64,000 bases of DNA from Candidatus Leptovillus affinis (GTDB lineage Bacteria > Chloroflexota > Anaerolineae > Promineifilales > Promineifilaceae). A program made the translations under genes and the position numbers. The stretch covers positions 1 through 64,000 of the forward strand of contig JADIYP010000004.1 in NCBI GenBank assembly GCA_016705235.1. Direction: 5' to 3'. Below, one piece after another: positions 42,946 to 50,685 of the stretch; positions within the stretch are counted from its first letter, which is position 1; each line of letters begins with the position of its first letter. Under the pieces are notes generated by a model. The model saw nothing but the letters and a program-made list of their open reading frames with translations, had not been told where the DNA came from and did not search any database.

Positions 42946-43788
42946 CTACCGACGCTTCTTAGTACGACGACGGAAAATATAACGATCCGTAGCCTTATTC
43001 TTACGCGTCCGTCGACCTTGCGCCGGTTGACCCCACGGGGTCTTAGGACCAGACATACCAATCGGCGAGCGACCCTCACCACCACCATGCGGATGATCAT
43101 TCGGGTTCATGGCCGAACCACGTACCGTCGGGCGCACCCCAATATGACGCTTACGCCCAGCCTTACCCAGCTTCACGTTACCATGCTCCACATTACCCAC
43201 CTGGCCAACCGTCGCCAGGCAATCCTGTGGCACATAACGCTCCTCACCAGAAGGCAAACGCAACGTCACATACTGCGGATGATCCTTCGCCAACAACTGC
43301 GCCGACGTACCCGCCGCACGCACCATTTGCGCGCCCTTGCCCACCTGCATCTCAATGTTATGGACCTGAGTACCCAACGGGATATTAATCAAGGGCAAAG
43401 CATTCCCCGGCCGAATCTCAGCCTTCGGACCACTCATCACCTGATCCCCAACCCGCAGGCCAAGCGGCGCAATAATGTACCGCTTTTCGCCATCTACATA
43501 CACCAACATTGCAATGCGCGCAGAACGATTCGGATCATACTCAATCGACGCTACACGGGCCGGCACGTCAAACTTATCACGCCGGTTAAAATCAATCTCC
43601 CGAAATCGCCGCTTATGGCCACCACCACGGTGACGAATCGTAATCTTTCCACGATGATTACGCCCGCCATGCTTCCGCAATCCTCGTGTCAACGAGGGCT
43701 CCGGCGCCACACGGGTGACTTCTTCATATGTCTGGCTGGTCATATCGCGCCGGCCAGGAGAAGTCGGTTTATACACTTTGATCGGCAT
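42946..43788 (-). CDS. rplB: 50S ribosomal protein L2
   Basis: 280 residues. YKPTSPGRRDMTSQTYEEVT, RNHRGKITIRHRGGGHKRRF, and the peptidyl-transferase-near loop VRGSAMNPNDHPHGGGEGRS. Full length. Confidence 0.97.
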   Translation of the reverse strand: MPIKVYKPTSPGRRDMTSQTYEEVTRVAPEPSLTRGLRKHGGRNHRGKITIRHRGGGHKRRFREIDFNRRDKFDVPARVASIEYDPNRSARIAMLVYVDGEKRYIIAPLGLRVGDQVMSGPKAEIRPGNALPLINIPLGTQVHNIEMQVGKGAQMVRAAGTSAQLLAKDHPQYVTLRLPSGEERYVPQDCLATVGQVGNVEHGNVKLGKAGRKRHIGVRPTVRGSAMNPNDHPHGGGEGRSPIGMSGPKTPWGQPAQGRRTRKNKATDRYIFRRRTKKRR

Positions 43789-43901
43789 CTTACCTCCAGA
43801 GACGGACTTCAGCTCGCATAAACAATGGGAACATCAACCCCATCATCCAACAAACCTCGTCACTGCTCAATAATATCGCTCACCCCAAAACGGGGAACAA
43901 C

Positions 43902-44201
43902 TTACACACCTTCAAACAAATCAATGCTATCGCCAACAGCCAAAGTCACAATTGCTTTCTTCCACCCCGGCTTCCGCGTAGACACCCGACGCCAACGGCG
44001 AGCACGCTTCGGCGGCATATTCGCCACCCGAACCTTCTCCACCGTTACTTCCGGCCACGCCAACTCGATAGCTTCCTTGATCTGCACCTTATTCGCCCGC
44101 GAATCAACCGCAAACGTATACTGGTTATTAATATCAGCCTGGTAGTTACTCTTTTCTGTCACCACCGGCCGCCGAATAATCTCACGCCAATGAATCTGCA
44201 T
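43902..44201 (-). CDS. rplW: 50S ribosomal protein L23
   Basis: 99 residues. IIRRPVVTEKSNYQADINNQ, YTFAVDSRANKVQIKEAIEL, ARRWRRVSTRKPGWKKAIVT. Forms part of the SRP/trigger factor docking site. A 113-base gap separates it from rplB. Confidence 0.96.
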   Translation of the reverse strand: MQIHWREIIRRPVVTEKSNYQADINNQYTFAVDSRANKVQIKEAIELAWPEVTVEKVRVANMPPKRARRWRRVSTRKPGWKKAIVTLAVGDSIDLFEGV

Positions 44202-44204
44202 CGC

Positions 44205-44870
44205 TTATTCCTCCTCTTCAGCATCCTCGAAATCATCAAAGAAATCTTCAGAACTCAAAAAAGAATTGATGACATCAAGCGCCGCCAGAGGCATCACGAT
44301 CTTGTTATAACCCAACAGATCACGAATATTCAGATACGTCGCCCGCAAAGCCTTCAAATCCGGCAAATTACGCGCCGACAACTCAACATTCTTATCACGT
44401 TCCGCCAACAGCAACAGCGTGCTTTCACCCGCAACCAGGCGATTCATCACCGCAACCATTTCTTTGGTCTTAGGAACATCCATGCTGATTTCATCCAGCA
44501 CCACAATATCCCCATTGCCAGCCTTCACCGAAAGCGCAGACCGCAGAGCTGCCCGACGCATTTTACGCGGCATTTTCTTTTCATAGCTACGCGGCAATGG
44601 GCCATGTGCCACACCACCACCCACAAAAATAGGCGCCCGGCGGCTGCCATGTCGCGCATTACCCGTGCCTTTCTGCCGATAAATCTTCTTCGTACTCCGA
44701 TTTACCTCAGAACGACCTTTCGCCTTGTGAGTACCTAAACGCTTATTTGCCAACTGACGAACCAACGACTGATGCATCAGATCACGATTAATTTTTGCTT
44801 CGAAAATGTCCGCCGGAAGCTCAACATTGCTCACTTCCTCACCAGACATGTTATAAACAGGAACTTCCAT
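44205..44870 (-). CDS. rplD: 50S ribosomal protein L4
   Basis: 221 residues. HQSLVRQLANKRLGTHKAKG, YRQKGTGNARHGSRRAPIFV, RRAALRSALSVKAGNGDIVV. The C terminus carries an acidic tail (SSEDFFDDFEDAEEEE) that goes beyond the usual L4. L4 represses the S10 operon in enterobacteria; whether it does so here is unknown. Confidence 0.96.
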   Translation of the reverse strand: MEVPVYNMSGEEVSNVELPADIFEAKINRDLMHQSLVRQLANKRLGTHKAKGRSEVNRSTKKIYRQKGTGNARHGSRRAPIFVGGGVAHGPLPRSYEKKMPRKMRRAALRSALSVKAGNGDIVVLDEISMDVPKTKEMVAVMNRLVAGESTLLLLAERDKNVELSARNLPDLKALRATYLNIRDLLGYNKIVMPLAALDVINSFLSSEDFFDDFEDAEEEE

Positions 44871-44887
44871 GACAGCGCCTCCGCCAG

Positions 44888-45556
44888 TTAGTTCTTAGCT
44901 GAGTCTCGAATAATCACGAGACTCCCCTTATGCCCAGGAATAGAACCCTTGATAGCCAAAAGGTTCTTCTCTGGATCAACCGTAACAACTTGTAGATTCT
45001 GAGCAGTGAAACGTTCATCACCATAATGCCCAGACATCTTCTTCCCCTTGAACACATGCGCCGTACCCGACGTTGCTCCCACAGAACCAGGCGCACGCCA
45101 GCGGTCAGACTGACCATGAGTTTTAGGGCCGCCACTAAAGCCATGACGCTTTATGGTGCCAGCAAAACCACGACCTTTTGTCTTCCCGGTCACATCAATG
45201 TGGTCTCCGGCCGCAAACTGCTCCACAGTCAGAACTTGCCCAACTTTATAATCGGCCGTGTTCTTCGTGCGGAACTCGCTCAAATGACGCACAGGGGGTA
45301 TACCAATGTTCTTTTTACGCTGGGGATGCTTTTCGTCAGTTTTTAAGAGGCCAAGATGCCCCTTCTGACCTTGGGTAAGGCGTTTTTCGGAAACATCACC
45401 AAAACCCACCTGGATGGCATCATAGCCATCCTTTTTTTCCAATTTGACTTGGGTTACAAAACACGGTCCCGCCTGCACAATTGTCACCGGCGTTACCACA
45501 CCCTTATCATCAAAAACTTGGGTCATACCAAGTTTAATGCCCAGTAAACCTTTCAC
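44888..45556 (-). CDS. rplC: 50S ribosomal protein L3
   Basis: 222 residues. MKGLLGIKLGMTQVFDDKGV, TGKTKGRGFAGTIKRHGFSG, GPKTHGQSDRWRAPGSVGAT (the L3 signature), KGKKMSGHYGDERFTAQNLQ. Confidence 0.97.
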   Translation of the reverse strand: MKGLLGIKLGMTQVFDDKGVVTPVTIVQAGPCFVTQVKLEKKDGYDAIQVGFGDVSEKRLTQGQKGHLGLLKTDEKHPQRKKNIGIPPVRHLSEFRTKNTADYKVGQVLTVEQFAAGDHIDVTGKTKGRGFAGTIKRHGFSGGPKTHGQSDRWRAPGSVGATSGTAHVFKGKKMSGHYGDERFTAQNLQVVTVDPEKNLLAIKGSIPGHKGSLVIIRDSAKN

Positions 45557-45646
45557 TTATACCTCCCGGGACTGCCAGCTACTAGGCGTAAGCTGCATCA
45601 TCCCTAGTCTCCGCAGTAAAACACACTGCGATTAATATCGATCTAC

Positions 45647-45955
45647 TTAAATCGAAATCTCAATGTCCACACCAGCCGGCAAATTCAACCGCATCAAGGT
45701 GTCAATCGTTTTAGAATCAGGATTGATCACATCAATCAAACGCTTATGAGTGCGGATTTCAAAATGTTCGTGCGAATCTTTGTCAATGAAAGTGCTGCGA
45801 CGCACGGTGAAACGCTCGATTTTTGTCGGCAACGGCACTGGACCAACAACATGGGCTCCAGTTCGTTCGGCCGTTCCCACGATACGCTTTGCCGATTGAT
45901 CTAGAACACGATGATCGTATGCCTTCAAACGAATGCGGATTCTTTGCTTAGCCAT
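45647..45955 (-). CDS. rpsJ: 30S ribosomal protein S10
   Basis: 102 residues. AKQRIRIRLKAYDHRVLDQS, GPVPLPTKIERFTVRRSTFI, HEHFEIRTHKRLIDVINPDS. The start at 45955 follows a GAGG site; an in-frame start at 46045 would enter the tuf end. Confidence 0.97.
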   Translation of the reverse strand: MAKQRIRIRLKAYDHRVLDQSAKRIVGTAERTGAHVVGPVPLPTKIERFTVRRSTFIDKDSHEHFEIRTHKRLIDVINPDSKTIDTLMRLNLPAGVDIEISI

Positions 45956-46010
45956 AATTGCCTCAGTATAAGGGGCGATGCCGTCACCAGCAGCGCCCCT
46001 TACTAATAAA

Positions 46011-47213
46011 TTATTTGATGATCTGGGTAATGACCCCAGCGCCAACCGTCAGGCCGCCTTCGCGAATGGCAAACTTGCTGCCTTGCTCCAACGCCACAGG
46101 CGTAATCAGCTTGACATTCAGGTTCACATTATCGCCCGGCATAACCATTTCTACACCTTCCGGCAGGGTAATCTCGCCGGTCACATCCAATGTGCGGATG
46201 TAGAACTGCGGCCGATATCCGGGGAAGAATGCCTTATGTCGCCCGCCTTCGTCTTTCCGCAAAACGTACACTTCGCCCATGAACTCGGTGTGCGGCGTGA
46301 TGCTCTTCGGCGCAGCCAATACCTGCCCGCGCTCGATGTCGTCGCGCGCAACACCGCGCAGCAGCAAACCAGCATTGTCGCCCGCCTGTACTTTGTCCAA
46401 AATCTTGTGGAACATTTCCATGGAGGTTACAACCACTTTGCGAATGTCTTCACGCAAACCAACAATCTCGACTTCGCTCATGGGTGTCAGGGTCCCACGG
46501 TCTACACGGCCGGTTACCACCGTGCCGCGCCCCTTGATGGAGAAAACATCTTCCACCGACATCAAGAAAGGCAGGTCGGTCATGCGTTCGGGCTGTGGAA
46601 TGTACTCATCCACCACGCGCATAAGCTCCCAAATCGGCGCGTATTCCGGCGCGTTGGGGTCTTTGCTTTCGCTGGCCAGGGCCGCCAGGGCGCTGCCACG
46701 CACGATTGGCGTTTCATCGCCGGGGAAGTCGTAGCTGTCCAGCAGTTCACGCAGTTCCAGCTCAACCAGCTCCAGCAGTTCTTCATCGTCCATCATGTCG
46801 ACTTTGTTCAAGAAGATGACCATCGCCGGTACTTCTACCTGACGGGCCAACAAGACGTGTTCGCGGGTCTGGGGCATCGGGCCATCAGGCGCGGCGACCA
46901 CCAGGATAGCGCCATCCATTTGGGCTGCGCCGGTGATCATGTTTTTGATGTAGTCACGATGTCCGGGGCAGTCTACGTGGGCATAGTGACGATTGGCTGT
47001 TTCGTATTCAACGTGGGCAATCGCGATGGTGATACCGCGTGCTTTTTCTTCGGGCGCATTATCGATCTGGTCGAAAGCCCGGAAATCCGCCCAACCTTTC
47101 AGGGACAGCGTTTTGGTAATAGCTGCTGTCAGGGTGGTTTTGCCATGGTCGATGTGACCGATGGTGCCAATATTGCAGTGTGGCTTCTCGCGCACAAATT
47201 TTTCTTTGGCCAT
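46011..47213 (-). CDS. tuf: Elongation factor Tu
   Basis: 400 residues. GTPase delivering aminoacyl-tRNA. G1 GHIDHGKTTLTAAI, switch region RGITIAIAHVEYE, G3 DCPGHRDYIKNM, G4 NKVD, then beta-barrel domains 2 and 3. Most bacteria read ITINTAHVEY and DCPGHADYIKNM, so both variations (IAI for NTA; Arg for Ala next to the catalytic His) are notable and, as I recall, a Chloroflexota trait. Only one tuf is seen. Confidence 0.97.
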   Translation of the reverse strand: MAKEKFVREKPHCNIGTIGHIDHGKTTLTAAITKTLSLKGWADFRAFDQIDNAPEEKARGITIAIAHVEYETANRHYAHVDCPGHRDYIKNMITGAAQMDGAILVVAAPDGPMPQTREHVLLARQVEVPAMVIFLNKVDMMDDEELLELVELELRELLDSYDFPGDETPIVRGSALAALASESKDPNAPEYAPIWELMRVVDEYIPQPERMTDLPFLMSVEDVFSIKGRGTVVTGRVDRGTLTPMSEVEIVGLREDIRKVVVTSMEMFHKILDKVQAGDNAGLLLRGVARDDIERGQVLAAPKSITPHTEFMGEVYVLRKDEGGRHKAFFPGYRPQFYIRTLDVTGEITLPEGVEMVMPGDNVNLNVKLITPVALEQGSKFAIREGGLTVGAGVITQIIK

Positions 47214-47278
47214 AATTCTCTTTCCTCTCTGAACTAATAATTCCTACAAACTGAATACTGCTATGGGTAATACCGCTG

Positions 47279-49357
47279 TTAACGGCCGCCTCGGATGATA
47301 GACTGGGCAATATCGTCACTTACTGGCGAATAGTGATGGAACTCCATCGTAAAAGTGCCTCGTCCTTGTGTCATCGATCGCAGACGTGTCGCGTACCCAA
47401 ACATCTCTGCTAAAGGAACCAGGGCTTTGATGGATTGAATTCCCTCAACCCGAGGTTCCATACCTTCAATAATGCCACGTCGTGAAGACAGGTTGCCGAT
47501 AACGTCCCCGGTATAATCGTTTGGCGTCACGACCTCAACTGCCATCATTGGCTCCAACAAAACGGGTCGACCTCGCTGTACGCCATCTTTCAAGGCCATC
47601 GAACCGGCTATCTTAAATGCCATTTCTGATGAATCGACATCGTGAAAAGATCCATCGTACAAGGATGCCTTAATATCAACCAGCGGGTATCCTGCAATAA
47701 CACCACTGCTCAACGCTTCGCGAATACCTGCTTCAGTTGGGTTTATATATTCCCTTGGAAGAATGCCGCCCACAATCGCATTCTCAAACACAAAGCCTGA
47801 TCCAGGCGGCAAAGGTTCTAGCCGCAGTATGACATGACCAAACTGCCCACGACCGCCAGTTTGCCGGACAAAACGCCCTTCAGCTTTTTCTACCGGCGCA
47901 GTAATGGTTTCACGGTAAGCCACACGCGGTTGCCCAACATTCGCAGCCACTTTAAACTCACGCAAAAGGCGATCAATCAAAACTTCAAGGTGCAATTCGC
48001 CCATGCCATACAAGACAGTTTGCCCTGTTTGCTCGTCAACTTTAACCTGGAATGTTGGATCCTCTTCAGCTAAAGCCTTAAGAGCGATACCCATTTTTTC
48101 CTGGTCTGCATTGCCTTTCGGTTCGACAGCGAGCTGGATAACCGGTTCTGGAAAATCAATCGATTCCAAGACAATCGGCGCGTCTGGCGCGCAGAGGGTG
48201 TCGCCGGTAAAAGTGGTTTTTAAACCCAGCGTGGCAGCAATATCGCCAGCGCGCACCTCTTTCAGGTCTTCTCTATGATCGGCATGCATTCGGAGAATGC
48301 GGCCAATACGCTCTTTCTTGCTCTTCGCTGTATTACTGACCGTATCGCCACTGCGCAGCACACCAGAATAAACTCTGAAATAGGCCAAACGGCCGACATA
48401 AGGGTCTGTAACAATTTTAAACACCAACGCAGACAACGGCTCGTCGTCATTAGACGTTCTGGTTTCAATCTCTCCGGTAAACGGATTAGTTCCCTGAATG
48501 GGCGGAACGTCCAGCGGCGATGGAAGATAATAAACAACAGCATTAAGCAGAATCTGCACGCCCTTGTTGCGTAATGCAGTGCCACATAAAACGGGCGTCA
48601 CTTCACCCCGAATAGTTGCCATGCGAAGCGCCAACCGCAATTCTTCTGGAGTGATCTCTTCATCTTCCAGATAGCGCGCCATCAATTCTTCATCGGTTTC
48701 GATTATTCGATCCAGAATAGCCTGACGCGCTTTTTCTGCATCTTCGCGCACATGCTCTGGCATGGGCACAACAACCGGCTTGGCGCCCAAATCATCTTCT
48801 TCCCATATAATGGCTTCCATTGTTAAAAGATCGACGACACCATGGAAGTCTGACTCTTGACCAATAGGCCATTGAATGGCAATTGGATTGGCCTTCAAAC
48901 GATCCCGAATCATTCGTATCGTACGGCCGAAATCTGCGCCCACGCGATCCATTTTGTTTATGAAACAAATGCGCGGTACGTTGTATTCATCCGCCTGACG
49001 CCATACAGTTTCAGATTGAGGCTCTACGCCAGCTACGGCATCAAACACCACAACACCACCATCTAATACACGCAGACTACGCTGCACCTCGGCCGTAAAA
49101 TCAATATGACCAGGTGTATCAATGATGTTGATTTGATGATCGAGCCAAGAAGTACTGGTAGCCGCCGACGTGATAGTGATACCACGCTCTTGTTCTTGGA
49201 CCATGTGATCCATCGTGGCAGTTCCTTCATGAACCTCACCCATACGATGAATACGGCCTGTATAATAGAGAACGCGCTCCGTGGTGGTGGTCTTACCAGC
49301 GTCAATGTGGGCAATAATGCCTATATTCCGGACACGATCTAACGGTAAACTACTCAT
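47279..49357 (-). CDS. fusA: Elongation factor G
   Basis: 692 residues. Translocation GTPase. G1 AHIDAGKTTTTERVLYYTG, G2 RGITITSAATST, G3 DTPGHIDFTAEVQRSLRVLD, G4 NKMDRVGADF, domain IV GGRGQFGHVILRLEPLPPGS and C-terminal GNLSSRRGIIEGME. The ATG at 49357 is taken as the start; a TTG just before is in frame. Confidence 0.97.
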   Translation of the reverse strand: MSSLPLDRVRNIGIIAHIDAGKTTTTERVLYYTGRIHRMGEVHEGTATMDHMVQEQERGITITSAATSTSWLDHQINIIDTPGHIDFTAEVQRSLRVLDGGVVVFDAVAGVEPQSETVWRQADEYNVPRICFINKMDRVGADFGRTIRMIRDRLKANPIAIQWPIGQESDFHGVVDLLTMEAIIWEEDDLGAKPVVVPMPEHVREDAEKARQAILDRIIETDEELMARYLEDEEITPEELRLALRMATIRGEVTPVLCGTALRNKGVQILLNAVVYYLPSPLDVPPIQGTNPFTGEIETRTSNDDEPLSALVFKIVTDPYVGRLAYFRVYSGVLRSGDTVSNTAKSKKERIGRILRMHADHREDLKEVRAGDIAATLGLKTTFTGDTLCAPDAPIVLESIDFPEPVIQLAVEPKGNADQEKMGIALKALAEEDPTFQVKVDEQTGQTVLYGMGELHLEVLIDRLLREFKVAANVGQPRVAYRETITAPVEKAEGRFVRQTGGRGQFGHVILRLEPLPPGSGFVFENAIVGGILPREYINPTEAGIREALSSGVIAGYPLVDIKASLYDGSFHDVDSSEMAFKIAGSMALKDGVQRGRPVLLEPMMAVEVVTPNDYTGDVIGNLSSRRGIIEGMEPRVEGIQSIKALVPLAEMFGYATRLRSMTQGRGTFTMEFHHYSPVSDDIAQSIIRGGR

Positions 49358-49382
49358 CAATACAACCTAAACTCACTTTTAT

Positions 49383-49856
49383 TTAGAAGCGAGAGAAGTG
49401 CGAGAACGCCCGGTTAGCCTCAGCCATACGATGCGTGTCATCACGTCTCTTCACCGCAGCGCCTTGATTGTTCGCCGCATCCATTAATTCAGCGGCCAAT
49501 TTTTCAGCCATCGAACGGCCGCCACGATTACGCGCCGCAGTCAGTAACCAGCGCATGCCCAAAGAAACTTGGCGTTCTGGTTCTACAGGCATGGGGACTT
49601 GATAGGTTGCCCCACCTACACGACGAGGTTTTACCTCGATGTGCGGCATAATATTGTGCAGCGCTTGGTCAAATATTTCCAATGGTGGCCGCTTTAAACG
49701 ACCCTCAATGATGTCAAAGCTATCATATAAAATACGTTGTGCCGTGCTTTTCTTGCCGCTTCTCATGAGACGGTTCACAAACATGGACACGTTAACGCTG
49801 TTGTAACGCAAATCCGGATCAACAACACGTTTTTCAGGGCGATAACGTCTTGGCAT
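49383..49856 (-). CDS. rpsG: 30S ribosomal protein S7
   Basis: 157 residues. MPRRYRPEKRVVDPDLRYNS, VNVSMFVNRLMRSGKKSTAQ, EVKPRRVGGATYQVPMPVEP, GGRSMAEKLAAELMDAANNQ. Standard position between rpsL and fusA. Confidence 0.97.
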   Translation of the reverse strand: MPRRYRPEKRVVDPDLRYNSVNVSMFVNRLMRSGKKSTAQRILYDSFDIIEGRLKRPPLEIFDQALHNIMPHIEVKPRRVGGATYQVPMPVEPERQVSLGMRWLLTAARNRGGRSMAEKLAAELMDAANNQGAAVKRRDDTHRMAEANRAFSHFSRF

Positions 49857-49868
49857 TTCTCAATCTCC

Positions 49869-50294
49869 CTATTTCTTTGCCTTTGGCATTTTAGTACCGT
49901 ATTTAGAACGGGCCTTTTTCCGATTATCAACGCCACCGGCATCTAAAGTGCCACGAACGATGTGGTAACGAACGCCGGGTAAGTCCTTTACACGACCACC
50001 TCGCACCAACACGACCGAGTGATCTTGCAAGGAGTGCCCTTCTCCGGGAATATACGCTGTTACCTCGATGTGGTTGGTTAAACGAACACGGGCAATTTTG
50101 CGCAGGGCTGAATTCGGCTTTTTAGGTGTCAGGGTTTTAACCTGTGTACATACCCCACGTTTCTGGGGAGCACCCTTGGCCTGGCGCGTACGACGCTGTT
50201 TGAATGAATTATATGTCCATTGCAGGGCCGGCGCAGTGCTTTTCTTACCCTTTGCCGAGCGCCCTTTACGTACAAGCTGATTAATTGTGGGCAC
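49869..50294 (-). CDS. rpsL: 30S ribosomal protein S12 with internal insertion
   Basis: 141 residues. PTINQLVRKGRSAKGKKSTA, then an inserted segment (ALQWTYNSFKQRRTRQAKGA), then PQKRGVCTQVKTLTPKKPNS, ALRKIARVRLTN and GGRVKDLPGVRYHIVRGTLD. The lysines and proline at the streptomycin-sensitive positions (TPKKPNS; VKDLPG) are wild type. The start is the GTG at 50294, set by AAGGAGAAGAGCAAGC upstream; the in-frame ATG at 50360 adds a non-family N terminus. First gene of the super-operon. Confidence 0.95.
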   Translation of the reverse strand: MPTINQLVRKGRSAKGKKSTAPALQWTYNSFKQRRTRQAKGAPQKRGVCTQVKTLTPKKPNSALRKIARVRLTNHIEVTAYIPGEGHSLQDHSVVLVRGGRVKDLPGVRYHIVRGTLDAGGVDNRKKARSKYGTKMPKAKK

Positions 50295-50416
50295 GCTTGC
50301 TCTTCTCCTTACATTAAAAATGACTTCTTCCTGGTTTGATAGTTTCTGAATAATGGGCAAGAACCAGGCGGCATGTTGTCATAAGAATATTTTCACATGC
50401 CGTTACTTACCGACAA

Positions 50417-50456
50417 ATGGAGGCCATCGCAGTTTTAAAAACTCGATGGCCTCCAT
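50417..50456 (-). promoter_or_regulatory. Leader hairpin of the rpsL operon
   Basis: ATGGAGGCCATCG (50417-50429) and CGATGGCCTCCAT (50444-50456), a perfect 13-bp stem within the ~235-base untranslated leader of rpsL. A second, smaller stem (GGTAACT/AGTTACC, about 50476-50496) lies upstream in the transcript. No T-run follows. A candidate autoregulatory or attenuation structure; 50295-50529 holds no gene. Confidence 0.6.
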
Positions 50457-50529
50457 GCTAATTACATATTCGGTTGGTAACTTCGGTTGAGTTACCGGGC
50501 GAAGCTAGTTAGCAAACATACGAATTGTG

Positions 50530-50557
50530 ATTCTATCACAAGTGGGTCGATTGTCAA
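50530..50557 (-). promoter_or_regulatory. Promoter of the ribosomal super-operon
   Basis: On the minus strand TTGACA (50557-50552), 16-bp spacer, TAGAAT (50535-50530) preceded by TGA, giving an extended -10. It is the only strong promoter seen between rpoB and rpsL and predicts a leader of about 230 bases. Confidence 0.75.
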
Positions 50558-50630
50558 CAAAGCAAAATGAGTCAAACTCTCCTGATGAGGGGAGCTGTCC
50601 TTTAGAACTTAGCCAGGTTTTTCAAGTGTA

Positions 50631-50663
50631 GCAGGGCATCGGTTTTCAGTGTCGATGCCCTGC
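50631..50663 (-). terminator. Hairpin after rpoB
   Basis: GCAGGGCATCG (50631-50641) and CGATGCCCTGC (50653-50663), perfect 11-bp stem, 23 bases past the rpoB stop. It is not followed by a strong T-run, so it is a likely but not certain transcription end point. It marks rpoB as separate from the rpsL operon. Confidence 0.6.
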
Positions 50664-50685
50664 ATGTAGTTGTTGGCGGTACAAT

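Noticed and set aside
42925..43821. Long plus-strand reading frame opposite rplB
   Set aside because: It is the antisense shadow of rplB, with an Arg/Thr/His-rich improbable composition.
45978..47237. 419-codon plus-strand reading frame opposite tuf
   Set aside because: It is the complement of the strongly conserved EF-Tu gene and has no ribosome binding site or family resemblance.
29312..50294. tRNA genes within the ribosomal block
   Set aside because: All gaps are short and no cloverleaf with a TTCGA-type T-loop was found.
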